A DNA stretch of 64,000 nt from Nakamurella leprariae (GTDB lineage: Bacteria > Actinomycetota > Actinomycetes > Mycobacteriales > Nakamurellaceae), in the NCBI RefSeq assembly GCF_016918035.1, contig NZ_JAERWK010000025.1, positions 124,001 to 188,000 on the forward strand. The letters are read 5' to 3'. The notes beneath the pieces are model-generated. The model worked only from the letters and a program-made list of their open reading frames with translations, did no database searches and was not told the DNA's origin. Position numbers and translations under genes: made by a program. Below, piece after piece: positions 1 to 7,996 of this stretch (within the stretch, counting starts at the first letter, position 1; each line of letters starts with the position of its first letter).

Positions 1-134
1 TCCAGGTCATGAGTTCCAGCGCACAGCCCCGGCTCGCTGGACGGCAACCCTCCTTCCGCGGCGGGGTGCTCCGGGTGAGGACCGGGCGGTCGCGCCTCGC
101 GCGCCGCAAGCGCGGACCCGAAGCCCTCGGGTCC
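1..134 (+). promoter_or_regulatory. SAM-IV-like riboswitch (S-adenosylmethionine aptamer)
   Basis: The RNA should bind S-adenosylmethionine and switch off the sulfur-linked operon downstream. Seen: GGTC (5-8) pairs with GACC (80-83) as P1. Between them are the SAM-clan core elements: ATGAG after P1, the CCCCGG/CTGG helix, GGCAACCCTCC, and GCGGGGTGCTCCGGGTGA. After P1 comes a second hairpin region with GCAAGCGCGG, as in actinobacterial SAM-IV RNAs. GGACCCG (114-120) can pair with CGGGTCC (128-134), a possible expression platform. The aptamer may begin a few bases outside the window. SAM-IV rather than SAM-I is judged from the extra 3' hairpin and the actinobacterial setting. Confidence 0.85.
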
Positions 135-210
135 CTGGAACGAGGACGGATCCGACGTGGCACGAACCGTGGGCACCGCCCAGCGGTGGACGGCGCAGGA
201 CCTGCTCGGT

Positions 211-267
211 GTGAGCTGTCGGCACATCGACCTCTGCCGCAGTGACAGCGCGCTCTGTCGCGTCTGA
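211..267 (+). CDS. cysteine-rich leader peptide of sulfur operon
   Basis: An 18-codon GTG-started ORF encodes MSCRHIDLCRSDSALCRV. It matches the actinobacterial 'putative leader peptide' pattern (RRHxDLCR...C) that typically precedes sulfur assimilation and cysteine genes. Cys are at residues 3, 9 and 16. The family is thought to sense cysteine supply through ribosome stalling or attenuation. Here it lies between a SAM riboswitch and the ABC permease at 401, so the operon may sense both SAM and cysteine. The peptide is too short for most gene callers, and the call rests on the motif and position. Confidence 0.8.
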   Translation: MSCRHIDLCRSDSALCRV

Positions 268-400
268 CTGCCCTCCTGCACCTGCACTGTCAGCGCCGGC
301 CCGTACGCCGGCGTCCGTGACCGTCTCCTCCGCCTGATCAGGGCAGCCGACCCGTGCGCGCACGTCGCCGGTCGGCGCTCGGAACCCCAAGGACCGCATC

Positions 401-1423
401 GTGAGTCGAACCATACCGGCGCCGCAGTCTGCGGCACCGGCGTCACCCAGCCCGGGCCTGGCGCCGTCCGGTCCGCCGGGCGCCGCTGTCGAGCCTGAAC
501 ACCTGGTCGTGGTGCGCTCGCGGCACCCGTGGCGCTGGGTCGCCGCGGTCGCCGTGGCGATCGTGGTCGCCCAGTTCATCCACGGGCTGGTCACCAACCC
601 CGGCTGGGACTGGGGCACCTTCGCCCAGTACTTCACGGCCGCATCAGTGCTCAAGGCGCTGTGGATGACGGTGCAGCTGACGGTCTACGGCACCGTCCTC
701 GGCTTCGCCCTGGGCATCGGGCTGGCCGCGGCCCGGTTGTCGAAGAACCCGGTGCTGCAGGTGGTCTCGTGGACCTACATCTGGGCGTTCCGGTCGATCC
801 CGCTGATCGTCCAGCTGCTGTTCTGGTTCAACATCGCCTACCTGTACAAGACACTGTCGATCGGCGTGCCGTTCGGTCCGGCGTTCGTCGAGTTCGACGT
901 CAACGACGTGATCAGCGGGATGATGGCGGCGGTCATCGGTCTGGCCCTGCACCAGGCGGCGTATTCTGCCGAGATCATTCGGGCCGGCATCATCTCGGTG
1001 GACGCGGGACAGCTGGAAGCGGCTGCAGCACTGGGCATCCCGAAGCGACGCCAGTTCTTCAAGATCGTGATGCCACAGGCGATGCGGGCCATCCTGCCGA
1101 ACGCGGCCAACGAGGTCATCAGCCTCTTCAAGGGCACCTCGATCGTCTCGACCATGGCCATCGCCGAGCTCTTCTACCAGGTGCAGGTCATCTACGGCCG
1201 CAGTGGCCGGGTGGTGCCGCTGCTCATGGTGGCCACCGTCTGGTACATCGTGCTGACCACGCTGCTGTCCATCGGCCAGTACTACATCGAGCGGCACTAC
1301 GCACGGGGGTCGGCTCGATCGCTGCCGCTCACCCCCTGGCAGAAGGCCCGCACGCGGATCCGGACCTTCCTGGACACCGCCACCACCGGTCGCACCCCGA
1401 CCCGGGCCGGTGACGCCCGATGA
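401..1423 (+). CDS. polar amino-acid-type ABC transporter permease
   Basis: This is the inner-membrane permease of an amino-acid-type (HisM/GlnP family) ABC importer. The 340-residue protein has an extended N-terminus of about 45 residues rich in Pro and Ala, then a first helix near residues 48-65. A 3-TM entry block and the EAA-like loop follow, with [21 protein letters not shown] around residues 205-225 contacting the ATPase. The GTG start at 401 follows AAGGACC. It is the first gene after the SAM-riboswitch/leader region and overlaps the ATPase gene by ATGA. The SAM-responsive context points to an S-containing amino acid or derivative (for example cystine or S-methylcysteine). The substrate is inferred, not seen. 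Confidence 0.9.
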   Translation: MSRTIPAPQSAAPASPSPGLAPSGPPGAAVEPEHLVVVRSRHPWRWVAAVAVAIVVAQFIHGLVTNPGWDWGTFAQYFTAASVLKALWMTVQLTVYGTVLGFALGIGLAAARLSKNPVLQVVSWTYIWAFRSIPLIVQLLFWFNIAYLYKTLSIGVPFGPAFVEFDVNDVISGMMAAVIGLALHQAAYSAEIIRAGIISVDAGQLEAAAALGIPKRRQFFKIVMPQAMRAILPNAANEVISLFKGTSIVSTMAIAELFYQVQVIYGRSGRVVPLLMVATVWYIVLTTLLSIGQYYIERHYARGSARSLPLTPWQKARTRIRTFLDTATTGRTPTRAGDAR

Positions 1424-2208
1424 GCGCCGGAGCGACCGCGGTGACGAGCGAGTACGCCGTCGAGATCCTCGGCGTGCACAAGACCTTCGGCAGCCTCGAG
1501 GTGCTGCGCGGCATCGACCTGCAGGTCCGCCGCGGCGAGGTCACGGTGATCCTGGGTCCGTCCGGCTCCGGCAAGTCGACCCTGCTGCGGGCGATCAACC
1601 ACCTGGAGCGGGTCGACACCGGCCTGATCAAGGTGGACGGCGAGCTGATCGGCTACCGGCAGAAGGGCAACCGGCTGCACGAGCTCTCCGAGCGGGAGGT
1701 CCTGCACCAGCGTTCGTCGATCGGGTTCGTGTTCCAGAACTTCAACCTGTTCCCGCATCTCACGGTGCTGCAGAACGTGGTCGAGGCGCCCGTCTCCGCC
1801 CAGAAGCGCAACCGGGCCGAGGTCGAGACCGAGGCCCGGGCCCTGCTCGAGCGGGTGGGCGTGGCCGACAAGGCCGACGCCTACCCGCGTCAGCTCTCGG
1901 GTGGCCAGCAGCAGCGGGTGGCCATCGCCCGGGCGCTGGCCCTGCGCCCCAAGGTCATCCTGTTCGACGAGCCGACCTCGGCGCTCGACCCGGAGCTGGT
2001 CGGCGAGGTGCTCGCCGTCATCAAACAGCTCGCCCACCACGGCACCACGCTCATCGTGGTGACCCACGAGATCGGCTTCGCCCGTGAGGTCGCCGACACC
2101 GTGGTCTTCATGGACGCCGGCGTGATCGTCGAGCAGGGCCCGCCGCAGCAGGTGCTCGACGCCCCCCAGCACGAGCGCACCCGCACCTTCATCTCCCGCG
2201 TGCTCTGA
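1420..2208 (+). CDS. polar amino-acid-type ABC transporter ATP-binding protein
   Basis: This cytoplasmic ATPase (262 aa, GlnQ/TcyC-like) powers the importer. Walker [10 protein letters not shown] lies near residue 47, a Q-loop ([15 protein letters not shown]) near 107, the signature LSGGQQQR near 166, Walker [15 protein letters not shown] near 185, and an H-loop VTHEIGF near 218. The ATG at 1420 overlaps the permease stop (ATGA), so the two are translationally coupled. There is an insertion with K/E-rich residues after helix 1 ([15 protein letters not shown]), as in several actinobacterial members. It is the middle gene of the permease-ATPase-receptor set. Confidence 0.92.
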   Translation: MSAGATAVTSEYAVEILGVHKTFGSLEVLRGIDLQVRRGEVTVILGPSGSGKSTLLRAINHLERVDTGLIKVDGELIGYRQKGNRLHELSEREVLHQRSSIGFVFQNFNLFPHLTVLQNVVEAPVSAQKRNRAEVETEARALLERVGVADKADAYPRQLSGGQQQRVAIARALALRPKVILFDEPTSALDPELVGEVLAVIKQLAHHGTTLIVVTHEIGFAREVADTVVFMDAGVIVEQGPPQQVLDAPQHERTRTFISRVL

Positions 2209-2327
2209 CGCACGCCGTCCCGCGGCCGGTCCCGGTCGCCACCTCACCATCCCCGCCCGTGACCGTCCGCTCGGACGGCCGCGCCCGTATCCGGCTCACC
2301 CCCGGATCCCCCGGAAGGACCCACCCG

Positions 2328-3377
2328 ATGTCATCCCGTCCTCGTCGCCTCTTCGCCGTCGGCGCGGTCCTGACCGCGGCTGCCCTGGCGATCAGCGCCT
2401 GCGGCGGCTCGTCGTCCGGCAGCGAGCAGAGCAGCAGCACCGGTTCCTCCGCGGCCGGTTCGTCCAGCACCGCCGGCAGCACCGCCGGCAGCACGGCCGG
2501 CACCACCGACGCCCAGGCCGCGGTCACCTTCAACCTGACCCCCGAGCAAGACCGGATCACCACGCCCAAGGTCGACGCCATCGCCGCGCTGGTGCCCCAG
2601 GAGATCCGCGATCGCGGCACGTTGCACGTGACCGGCACCGTGGGCACCGCCCCGCCGTTGGCCTTCTACGCCGACGACGACGAGACGATCATCGGCTCCG
2701 AGCCGGACTTCGCGTACCTGTTCGCCGACGTGCTGGGCCTGGAGGTCGAGTACTCCGCGGCCGACTGGGCGCAGAACTTCGTGCGCATCGACTCGGGGGA
2801 GGCGGACGTGTTCATCCTGAACGTGACCGTCACCGAGGAGCGCAAGGAGAAGTACGACTTCGCCACCTACCGGAACGACAACCTGGCCTTCGAGGTGCAG
2901 CAGGACTCCGGGGTCTCGATCACCGAGCCCAAGGACGTCGCCGGCCTGAAGATCGGCGTCGGGTCCGGCACCAACCAGGAGAAGCTGCTGGTGGACTGGA
3001 GCGACGCCAACGTCGCCGCCGGCCTGGAGCCGACGGACATCCAGTACTACCAGAACGCCTCGGACTACTACCTGGCACTGGGCTCCGGCCGGATCGACGC
3101 CTACTTCGGCCCGAACCCGACGGCCCAGTACCACGCGGCCTCCACCGGCGAGACCGAGGTGACCGGCGTCTTCTCCGGCGCGGGCGACGCGCTGCAGGGC
3201 GAGATCGCCACGCTGACCCTCAAGGGCAATGGCCTGGCCGAGGCGTTCCAGGCGGCGATCAACGAGACGATCGAGAACGGCACCTACGAGCAGGTTCTCG
3301 AGCGGTGGAACTTGACCAGCGAGGCCGTGGACAGCTCCGAGCTGAACCCGCCCGGGCTGCCCAAGACCGCGAGCTGA
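2328..3377 (+). CDS. ABC transporter substrate-binding lipoprotein (amino-acid type, SBP_bac_3)
   Basis: This is the extracytoplasmic receptor of the importer. It has a signal peptide with lipobox ISAC (Cys near residue 24), then a Ser/Gly/Thr-rich tether containing an AGSTAGSTAG run. The two-lobe SBP_bac_3 fold begins near residue 90 (RGTLHVTGTVGTAPPLAFYADDD). A segment resembling the amino-acid-binding family, FVRIDSGEADVFILNVTVTEERKEKYDF, lies near 145-172. The ATG at 2328 is chosen because GGAAGGA precedes it and the hydrophobic core then starts at the right distance. The ligand is inferred from the operon to be a sulfur compound. Confidence 0.9.
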   Translation: MSSRPRRLFAVGAVLTAAALAISACGGSSSGSEQSSSTGSSAAGSSSTAGSTAGSTAGTTDAQAAVTFNLTPEQDRITTPKVDAIAALVPQEIRDRGTLHVTGTVGTAPPLAFYADDDETIIGSEPDFAYLFADVLGLEVEYSAADWAQNFVRIDSGEADVFILNVTVTEERKEKYDFATYRNDNLAFEVQQDSGVSITEPKDVAGLKIGVGSGTNQEKLLVDWSDANVAAGLEPTDIQYYQNASDYYLALGSGRIDAYFGPNPTAQYHAASTGETEVTGVFSGAGDALQGEIATLTLKGNGLAEAFQAAINETIENGTYEQVLERWNLTSEAVDSSELNPPGLPKTAS

Positions 3378-3378
3378 G

Positions 3379-4551
3379 ATGAGTCGCAGCAACGCGGACC
3401 ACGTGGTGGTCGTCGGCGGCGGCGCGATGGGCAGCGCCGCCGCCTGGCGGCTGGCGGGGCACGGGTACCGGGTCACCTTGCTGGAACAGTTCGGTCCCGG
3501 GCACGACCGGGGCGCCAGCCACGGCAGTTCCCGCATCTTCCGGCACGGCTACGCCGACCCGCGGTACGTCGATCTGGCCGTCCGGGCGGCGGGCCTGTGG
3601 CGCGCGCTGGAACGTTCCTCCGGGACGCGGCTGCTCCGCTGGACCGGGGCCGTCGACCACGGCGATCCGCAGTCCGTGCTCGACATCGCCCGGGTGCTGC
3701 GCTCCCGCGGGGTCGAGCACGACATCCTCAGCCCGGCCGCGGCGGCCCGCCGCTGGCCGGGCCTGCGGTTCGACACGGTGGCGCTGCACCATCCGGCCGC
3801 CGGTGGGGTGGACGCGGACGCGTCCGTGGGGGCCCTGCAGCAGGAGGCCGCCCGCCTCGGTGCGGTGGTCCGGCACTCGACGCCGGTGGTGTCGGTGCGC
3901 CGGTCCGGCTCCGGGGTACGGGTGCAGTTGGCCGACGAGCGGATCGACGCCGACCAGGTGGTGCTGGCCGGCGGCGCCTGGAGCCCGCGGCTCGCCGCGT
4001 CGCTCCTGCCGGAGGGCCTGCCGCCGCTGGTCACCACCCAGGAGCAGCCCGCGCACTTCCTGGCCCGCCCCGGGCAGGCGCCGACCGACGAGTGGCCGGC
4101 GTTCCTGCACCACCCCGGCCTCGAGTACGACGGTCCCGGCATCTACGGGCTGGGCGCGGTCGAGGGCGTGAAGGTGGGGGAGCACGGCACCGGTCCGGTC
4201 GTCGATCCCGATCACCGCATCCCGGTCGACCCGGCCCGGCTGACCCGGTTGCAGGAGTACGTCGCCACCTGGCTGCCCGGCGTCCAGCCGGCCACCGCGG
4301 CCCCGATGAGCTGCCTGTACACGACCAGCGGTGACCACAACTTCATCATCGACCGCCAGGGGCCGATCACCGTGGCCGCCGGCTTCTCCGGGCACGGCTT
4401 CAAGTTCACCCCGGTCATCGGCGAGCTCATCGCCGGGCTGGTCGGCGGTGACCGGGTGCCCGCCGGCATCGGCGTCATCCGATCCGAAGAAATCTCTGCG
4501 GCCCGCGAGTTGTTCTCCCTGTCGCGCCCAGCACTGTCCCGGGTCGGCTGA
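3379..4551 (+). CDS. sarcosine oxidase-like FAD-dependent oxidoreductase (DAO family)
   Basis: This is a predicted cytoplasmic flavoenzyme of the monomeric sarcosine oxidase/N-methyltryptophan oxidase (SolA) group, which oxidises secondary amines with FAD. Its 390 aa match the family. The Rossmann motif VVVVGGGAMGSAAAWRLA spans residues 8-25. The flavin-attachment-proximal GASHGSSRIFRHGY follows near 45-58, and the C-terminal MSCLYTTSGDHNFIIDR then AAGFSGHGFKFTP lies near 310-350. In this family a Cys in the C-terminal segment (here MSCLYT) carries covalent FAD. The start lies one base after the receptor's stop, so it is co-transcribed. Its substrate is presumably the imported compound or a breakdown product. 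Confidence 0.85.
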   Translation: MSRSNADHVVVVGGGAMGSAAAWRLAGHGYRVTLLEQFGPGHDRGASHGSSRIFRHGYADPRYVDLAVRAAGLWRALERSSGTRLLRWTGAVDHGDPQSVLDIARVLRSRGVEHDILSPAAAARRWPGLRFDTVALHHPAAGGVDADASVGALQQEAARLGAVVRHSTPVVSVRRSGSGVRVQLADERIDADQVVLAGGAWSPRLAASLLPEGLPPLVTTQEQPAHFLARPGQAPTDEWPAFLHHPGLEYDGPGIYGLGAVEGVKVGEHGTGPVVDPDHRIPVDPARLTRLQEYVATWLPGVQPATAAPMSCLYTTSGDHNFIIDRQGPITVAAGFSGHGFKFTPVIGELIAGLVGGDRVPAGIGVIRSEEISAARELFSLSRPALSRVG

Positions 4552-4605
4552 CCCCGACCCCTGCACCATCGGTCCGCCGGTCGTCGGCGGAGGAGGAGAG
4601 CGTCC

Positions 4606-5787
4606 GTGCCCGCGCAGCCCCGCCAGTCAGCCCACACCTCGCCCGTCCTGAGGATGCTGTCCGTCGCCGCCGGCCCGGCCGGCGACCCGGACGTCGATGC
4701 CCTGGCCACCTACGTGCGCCGTCGGTTCGCCGTCCTGGGCCACTCGGTGGAGTCGCTGACGGTGCGTCACCTGCCCGACCCGAGCGCCGAGCCGGCCGAC
4801 CACGCGGGTGTCTCCGTGACCGCGGCGCTGACCTCGGTCGCGGAGGCCGACGCCGTGGTCGTCGCCGCGCCCCGCTCGGCCGACACCCTCGACCGGTTGC
4901 TCGCCCTGGACCGGACCGGCGTGCTGCGGGACAAGCCCGTGCTGCTGTTCCTCACCGGCGCCGCCGCCTCGGATCCGTCCGTCCGCGAGCCGGTGGCCGC
5001 GCGGCTGACCGCGGCCGGGGCCCGCTCGGTCAGCCTGAGCGCGCAGCTCGTCACCGGTGTTCTCTCGGTGTTCCCGGACGGCGGTCTCCTCATCGATCCG
5101 GACGCCGCCGCCGATGTCACTCACGCGATCAGCGCCTTCGTCGGTGCGCTGCGCCCCGACGCCCCGGCCGCGGCCCGCGCCGCCGAGCGCCGGCCGACCC
5201 GGATCTCGCCGGTCGCCGGCGCCCCGGACCTGCTCGTCGAGCAGGTGCACGTCGACGATCCGCGGCTCCGCCCGCTGCTGCAGGACCTGATCGTCGAGTA
5301 CAGCACCCGGTACGCGATGGACAACCAGTTCACCGACCTGACCGAGGTCGACCCGACCGACTTCCTGCCGCCGCATGGCACCTTCCTGCTGCTGTCCGAG
5401 GACGGTGAGGTGGTGGCCGGCGGTGCGCTGCGCCGGTACCGGACGGACGACGCGCTGACCGCCGAGGTGAAGCGGGTGTGGACCGCGTCCCGGCACCGCC
5501 GCCGCGGCCTGTCCCGCCGGCTGATGGCCGAGCTGGAAACGGCCGCACGGCAGCTCGGGTACACCCGGATCCACCTGACCACCGGTCCCCGGCAGCCGGA
5601 GGCGCGGGCGCTGTACCTGTCGACCGGCTACACGCCCAGGTTCGACGTGGCCGCGGACCCGGCCACGATCGGTCCGCTGGCGTTCGCCCGCGAGCTGGTG
5701 CCGGGCGCCGGGCTGCCGTTCTGGCCGGGAGCGCCCGTCCACGACGAGTCCCTGCCGCCGTCGCTGCGTCCGGTCGCCGCATCGTGA
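4606..5787 (+). CDS. fused NAD(P)H-FMN reductase-like / GNAT acetyltransferase
   Basis: Two domains are joined in 393 aa. Residues 15-190 resemble the flavodoxin-like NADPH-dependent FMN reductases (SVAAGPAGDPDVDALATYV start, VVVAAPRS near residue 84). Residues 215-365 form a GNAT N-acetyltransferase with VKRVWTASRHRRRGLSRRLM, the acetyl-CoA pyrophosphate loop, and the ending ARALYLSTGYTPRF. The GTG start at 4606 follows GGAGGAGAG. A flavin reductase would supply FMNH2 to a monooxygenase. N-acetylation is a known step in S-alkylcysteine breakdown in Bacillus (ytm/snaB-type operons), which suits a sulfur-scavenging reading. That link is inferred from operon content. Confidence 0.8.
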   Translation: MPAQPRQSAHTSPVLRMLSVAAGPAGDPDVDALATYVRRRFAVLGHSVESLTVRHLPDPSAEPADHAGVSVTAALTSVAEADAVVVAAPRSADTLDRLLALDRTGVLRDKPVLLFLTGAAASDPSVREPVAARLTAAGARSVSLSAQLVTGVLSVFPDGGLLIDPDAAADVTHAISAFVGALRPDAPAAARAAERRPTRISPVAGAPDLLVEQVHVDDPRLRPLLQDLIVEYSTRYAMDNQFTDLTEVDPTDFLPPHGTFLLLSEDGEVVAGGALRRYRTDDALTAEVKRVWTASRHRRRGLSRRLMAELETAARQLGYTRIHLTTGPRQPEARALYLSTGYTPRFDVAADPATIGPLAFARELVPGAGLPFWPGAPVHDESLPPSLRPVAAS

Positions 5788-7763
5788 GCGACATCGTGAG
5801 CGACACCGTGAGCGGGCACCCGACGCTGGAGCTGGTGTTCGTCGGCGGTGGTCCGCGGACCACGTCGCTGCTGGAGCGGCTGGCCGCCAGCGCCCCCGAG
5901 CTGCTGGCCCAGGTGCGCCGGCCGGTGCGGATCACCGTGGTCGACCCGCACCCCGCCGGCGGCGGCCGGGTGTGGCGGGACCGGCAGTCGCCGCTGCTCT
6001 GGATGAATTCGGTGGCCAAGGACGTCACCATGTTCACCGATGCCTCGGTGACCTGCGAGGGGCCGATCGTGCCCGGCCCGGCGCTGGACGAGTGGGTGGC
6101 CGGCGAGGGGCGGGACCTGATCACCGGTGAGAGCCCCGCGGACCAGCTGGGTCCCGACGACTTCGCCAGCCGTTCCGTCCAGGCCGCCTACCTGGACTTC
6201 GTCTTCCAGAGCGCCGTTCGCTCGCTGGCGGCGTCCGCGGTGCCGGTCGAGGTGATCGAGCAGACCGCCATCGCGGTCGACGACACGCCCGCCGCCCGTC
6301 AGCTGGTCACCCTGGCCGACGGCCGGCAGCTGACCGCGGACGTGGTCGTGCTGGCCCAGGGCTACCTCGATCGTGAGCTGGACGACGATGAGGCCGCTCT
6401 CGACATCGCTGCCAGGGCGGCTGATCTGACCTATCTGCCGCCGGGATACACTGCTGACATCGACCTCTCGCCGCTGCGGGCGGGGGAGCGAGTGCTGGTC
6501 CGGGGGTTCGGGCTGGCCTTCATCGACCTGATGGTGCTGACCTGCGAAGGTCGCGGTGGGCGGTTCGTCCCGGATCCGGGCCGAACCGATGGGCTGCGGT
6601 ATCTGCCCAGCGGCGATGAGCCGGTGCTCATCGTGGGGTCACGGCGCGGTGTGCCGTACCACGCCAAACTCGGCTACGACCTGCCCGGCCTCGGCCCGGT
6701 GCCGCCGCGGTACCTGACGCCGGCCCGGCTGGGCGAGCTGGCCGGCATGGCGCCGACCGGCACGGTCGACTGGGCCACGCAGATCTGGCCGCTGGTGGCC
6801 AAGGAGCTGGCCCACGCGCACTACGCGCGGCTGTTCGGCGCCCATCCGCAGCGCACCGTGGGCGACTGGGCCGATCTCGCCGCCGCGATCGACCGACTCG
6901 ACGTGCTGCAGCCCGAGTTCGCGCGGATCGCGGAGCGGGCGGTTCCCGACCCACGGGACCGCTTCGACCTGCCGCGGATCGACCGGCCGCTGGCCGGGCG
7001 GCACTTCGAGGACCGGGCGGCGCTGTCACGGGCGGTCGAGCAGTACGTCCGCGACGACCTGGACCGGCGCGCGGACCCGGAGCATTCCGCCGACCGCGCG
7101 GTCTTCAACGCGCTGCTGAGCGTGTACTTCGCCCTGAGCGTCGCCATCACCGCCGGTCACATCAGCGGCCCGGACCGGGTGCTTAACGTGGAAGGCCACT
7201 TCCTCGGCCTGTTCTCGTTCCTGGCCAGTGGTCCGCCGCCGGCCCGGCTCCGGCAGTTGCTGGCGCTGGTCGATGCCGGGGTCGTCGAGTTCGCCGGGCC
7301 GGACCTGCGCGTCGAGGTGGACGGTGACTGCTTCGTGGGGCGGTCGTCCGTCGTCGACGAGCCGGTGGTGGCCACCGCGCTGGTCGACGCCCGGCTGCCG
7401 CGACCGGACGTCCGGGCGGCGACCGACCCGATCATCCGCGGGCTGCTGCAGCGCGGCGAACTGGCCGCCGAGGATCTGTTCGACGCCACCGGTCGGTCGC
7501 TGGGTGGTGGCCAGGTGCTGGCCGACGCGCGCTGCCGCGCCGTGCGCGCCGACGGGTCCGTGCACCCGGCCCGGTTCCTGCTCGGTCCGTCCGTGTCCGG
7601 GTCGGCCGGCTCCGGTGGGTTCGCACGCCCGCACTTCAACGGACCAAACCTGCGGCAGAACGATCAGGTGGCCCGGGACATCCTGCGCTTGGTGGCCGAG
7701 CGGGACGAACTGGACGACGGACTGGACGGAGCGCCCGTGTGGGTCGGCGCGGCCCACGAGTGA
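5784..7763 (+). CDS. FAD/NAD(P)-binding protein (PF13454-type)
   Basis: This large (659 aa) dinucleotide-binding flavoprotein opens with FVGGGPRTTSLLERLAAS (near residues 17-34), a GxGxxS-type Rossmann motif typical of FAD/NAD(P)-binding proteins in sulfur and siderophore contexts. Internal motifs include PAGGGRVWR, LWMNSVAKDVTMFTD and VVVLAQGYLD. The C-terminus has SGGFARPHFNGPNLRQNDQVARDIL. Its start GTG overlaps the preceding stop (GTGA). Further in-frame GTGs at 5796 and 5808 arise from a repeated GTGAGCGAC, so the exact start is uncertain. It is the last gene of the SAM-controlled operon. The reaction is not known to me; N- or S-oxygenation is one possibility. Confidence 0.8.
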   Translation: MSDIVSDTVSGHPTLELVFVGGGPRTTSLLERLAASAPELLAQVRRPVRITVVDPHPAGGGRVWRDRQSPLLWMNSVAKDVTMFTDASVTCEGPIVPGPALDEWVAGEGRDLITGESPADQLGPDDFASRSVQAAYLDFVFQSAVRSLAASAVPVEVIEQTAIAVDDTPAARQLVTLADGRQLTADVVVLAQGYLDRELDDDEAALDIAARAADLTYLPPGYTADIDLSPLRAGERVLVRGFGLAFIDLMVLTCEGRGGRFVPDPGRTDGLRYLPSGDEPVLIVGSRRGVPYHAKLGYDLPGLGPVPPRYLTPARLGELAGMAPTGTVDWATQIWPLVAKELAHAHYARLFGAHPQRTVGDWADLAAAIDRLDVLQPEFARIAERAVPDPRDRFDLPRIDRPLAGRHFEDRAALSRAVEQYVRDDLDRRADPEHSADRAVFNALLSVYFALSVAITAGHISGPDRVLNVEGHFLGLFSFLASGPPPARLRQLLALVDAGVVEFAGPDLRVEVDGDCFVGRSSVVDEPVVATALVDARLPRPDVRAATDPIIRGLLQRGELAAEDLFDATGRSLGGGQVLADARCRAVRADGSVHPARFLLGPSVSGSAGSGGFARPHFNGPNLRQNDQVARDILRLVAERDELDDGLDGAPVWVGAAHE

Positions 7764-7890
7764 TCAGCGCAAGTGCACCCGAAGGGCGTCGGGAGAGGCC
7801 GACATCTCCTGCTGGAAGCCTGGCGACCAGCTCTGCTTCACCGGGTGGAACGACGTCCAGATCGAGGGCTTCCGCTGCGTCACGCTCTGA
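7764..7890 (+). other. unexplained coding-like remnant after the sulfur operon
   Basis: In the +1 frame relative to the window, the sequence translates in part as GDQLCFTGWNDVQ and ends in FRCVTL then TGA at 7888-7890. The composition (Trp, Cys, Phe) is unusual for chance translation of high-GC DNA, so it may be the 3' stump of a lost gene. No start codon or RBS of its own is evident, and no family is recognised. Confidence 0.3.
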
Positions 7891-7996
7891 CCGAGGTCGT
7901 ACGGGTTTGACCTGATCCGACCCCGGGTACCGCTGATCGCACATCGTGGTCGCCGATCACCGTCGGCCACTCGTCGTCCAGCGCAGGGAGGGCCCG

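Noticed and set aside
114-134. GGACCCG/CGGGTCC hairpin as a free-standing terminator
   Set aside because: No T-run follows and it overlaps the aptamer's 3' region, so I treat it as a possible expression platform rather than an independent terminator.
9-245. Plus-strand 78-codon frame across the riboswitch
   Set aside because: It reads through the structured aptamer in a frame different from the leader peptide, so it is not a gene.
7-654. Long minus-strand open frame over the riboswitch and permease start
   Set aside because: It is antisense to the riboswitch and the permease, has no RBS and matches no family; high-GC DNA yields such shadow frames.
2489-2508. Repeat-like AGST codons in the receptor tether as a mobile or tandem element
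   Set aside because: It is only a short low-complexity lipoprotein linker, common in actinobacterial receptors.
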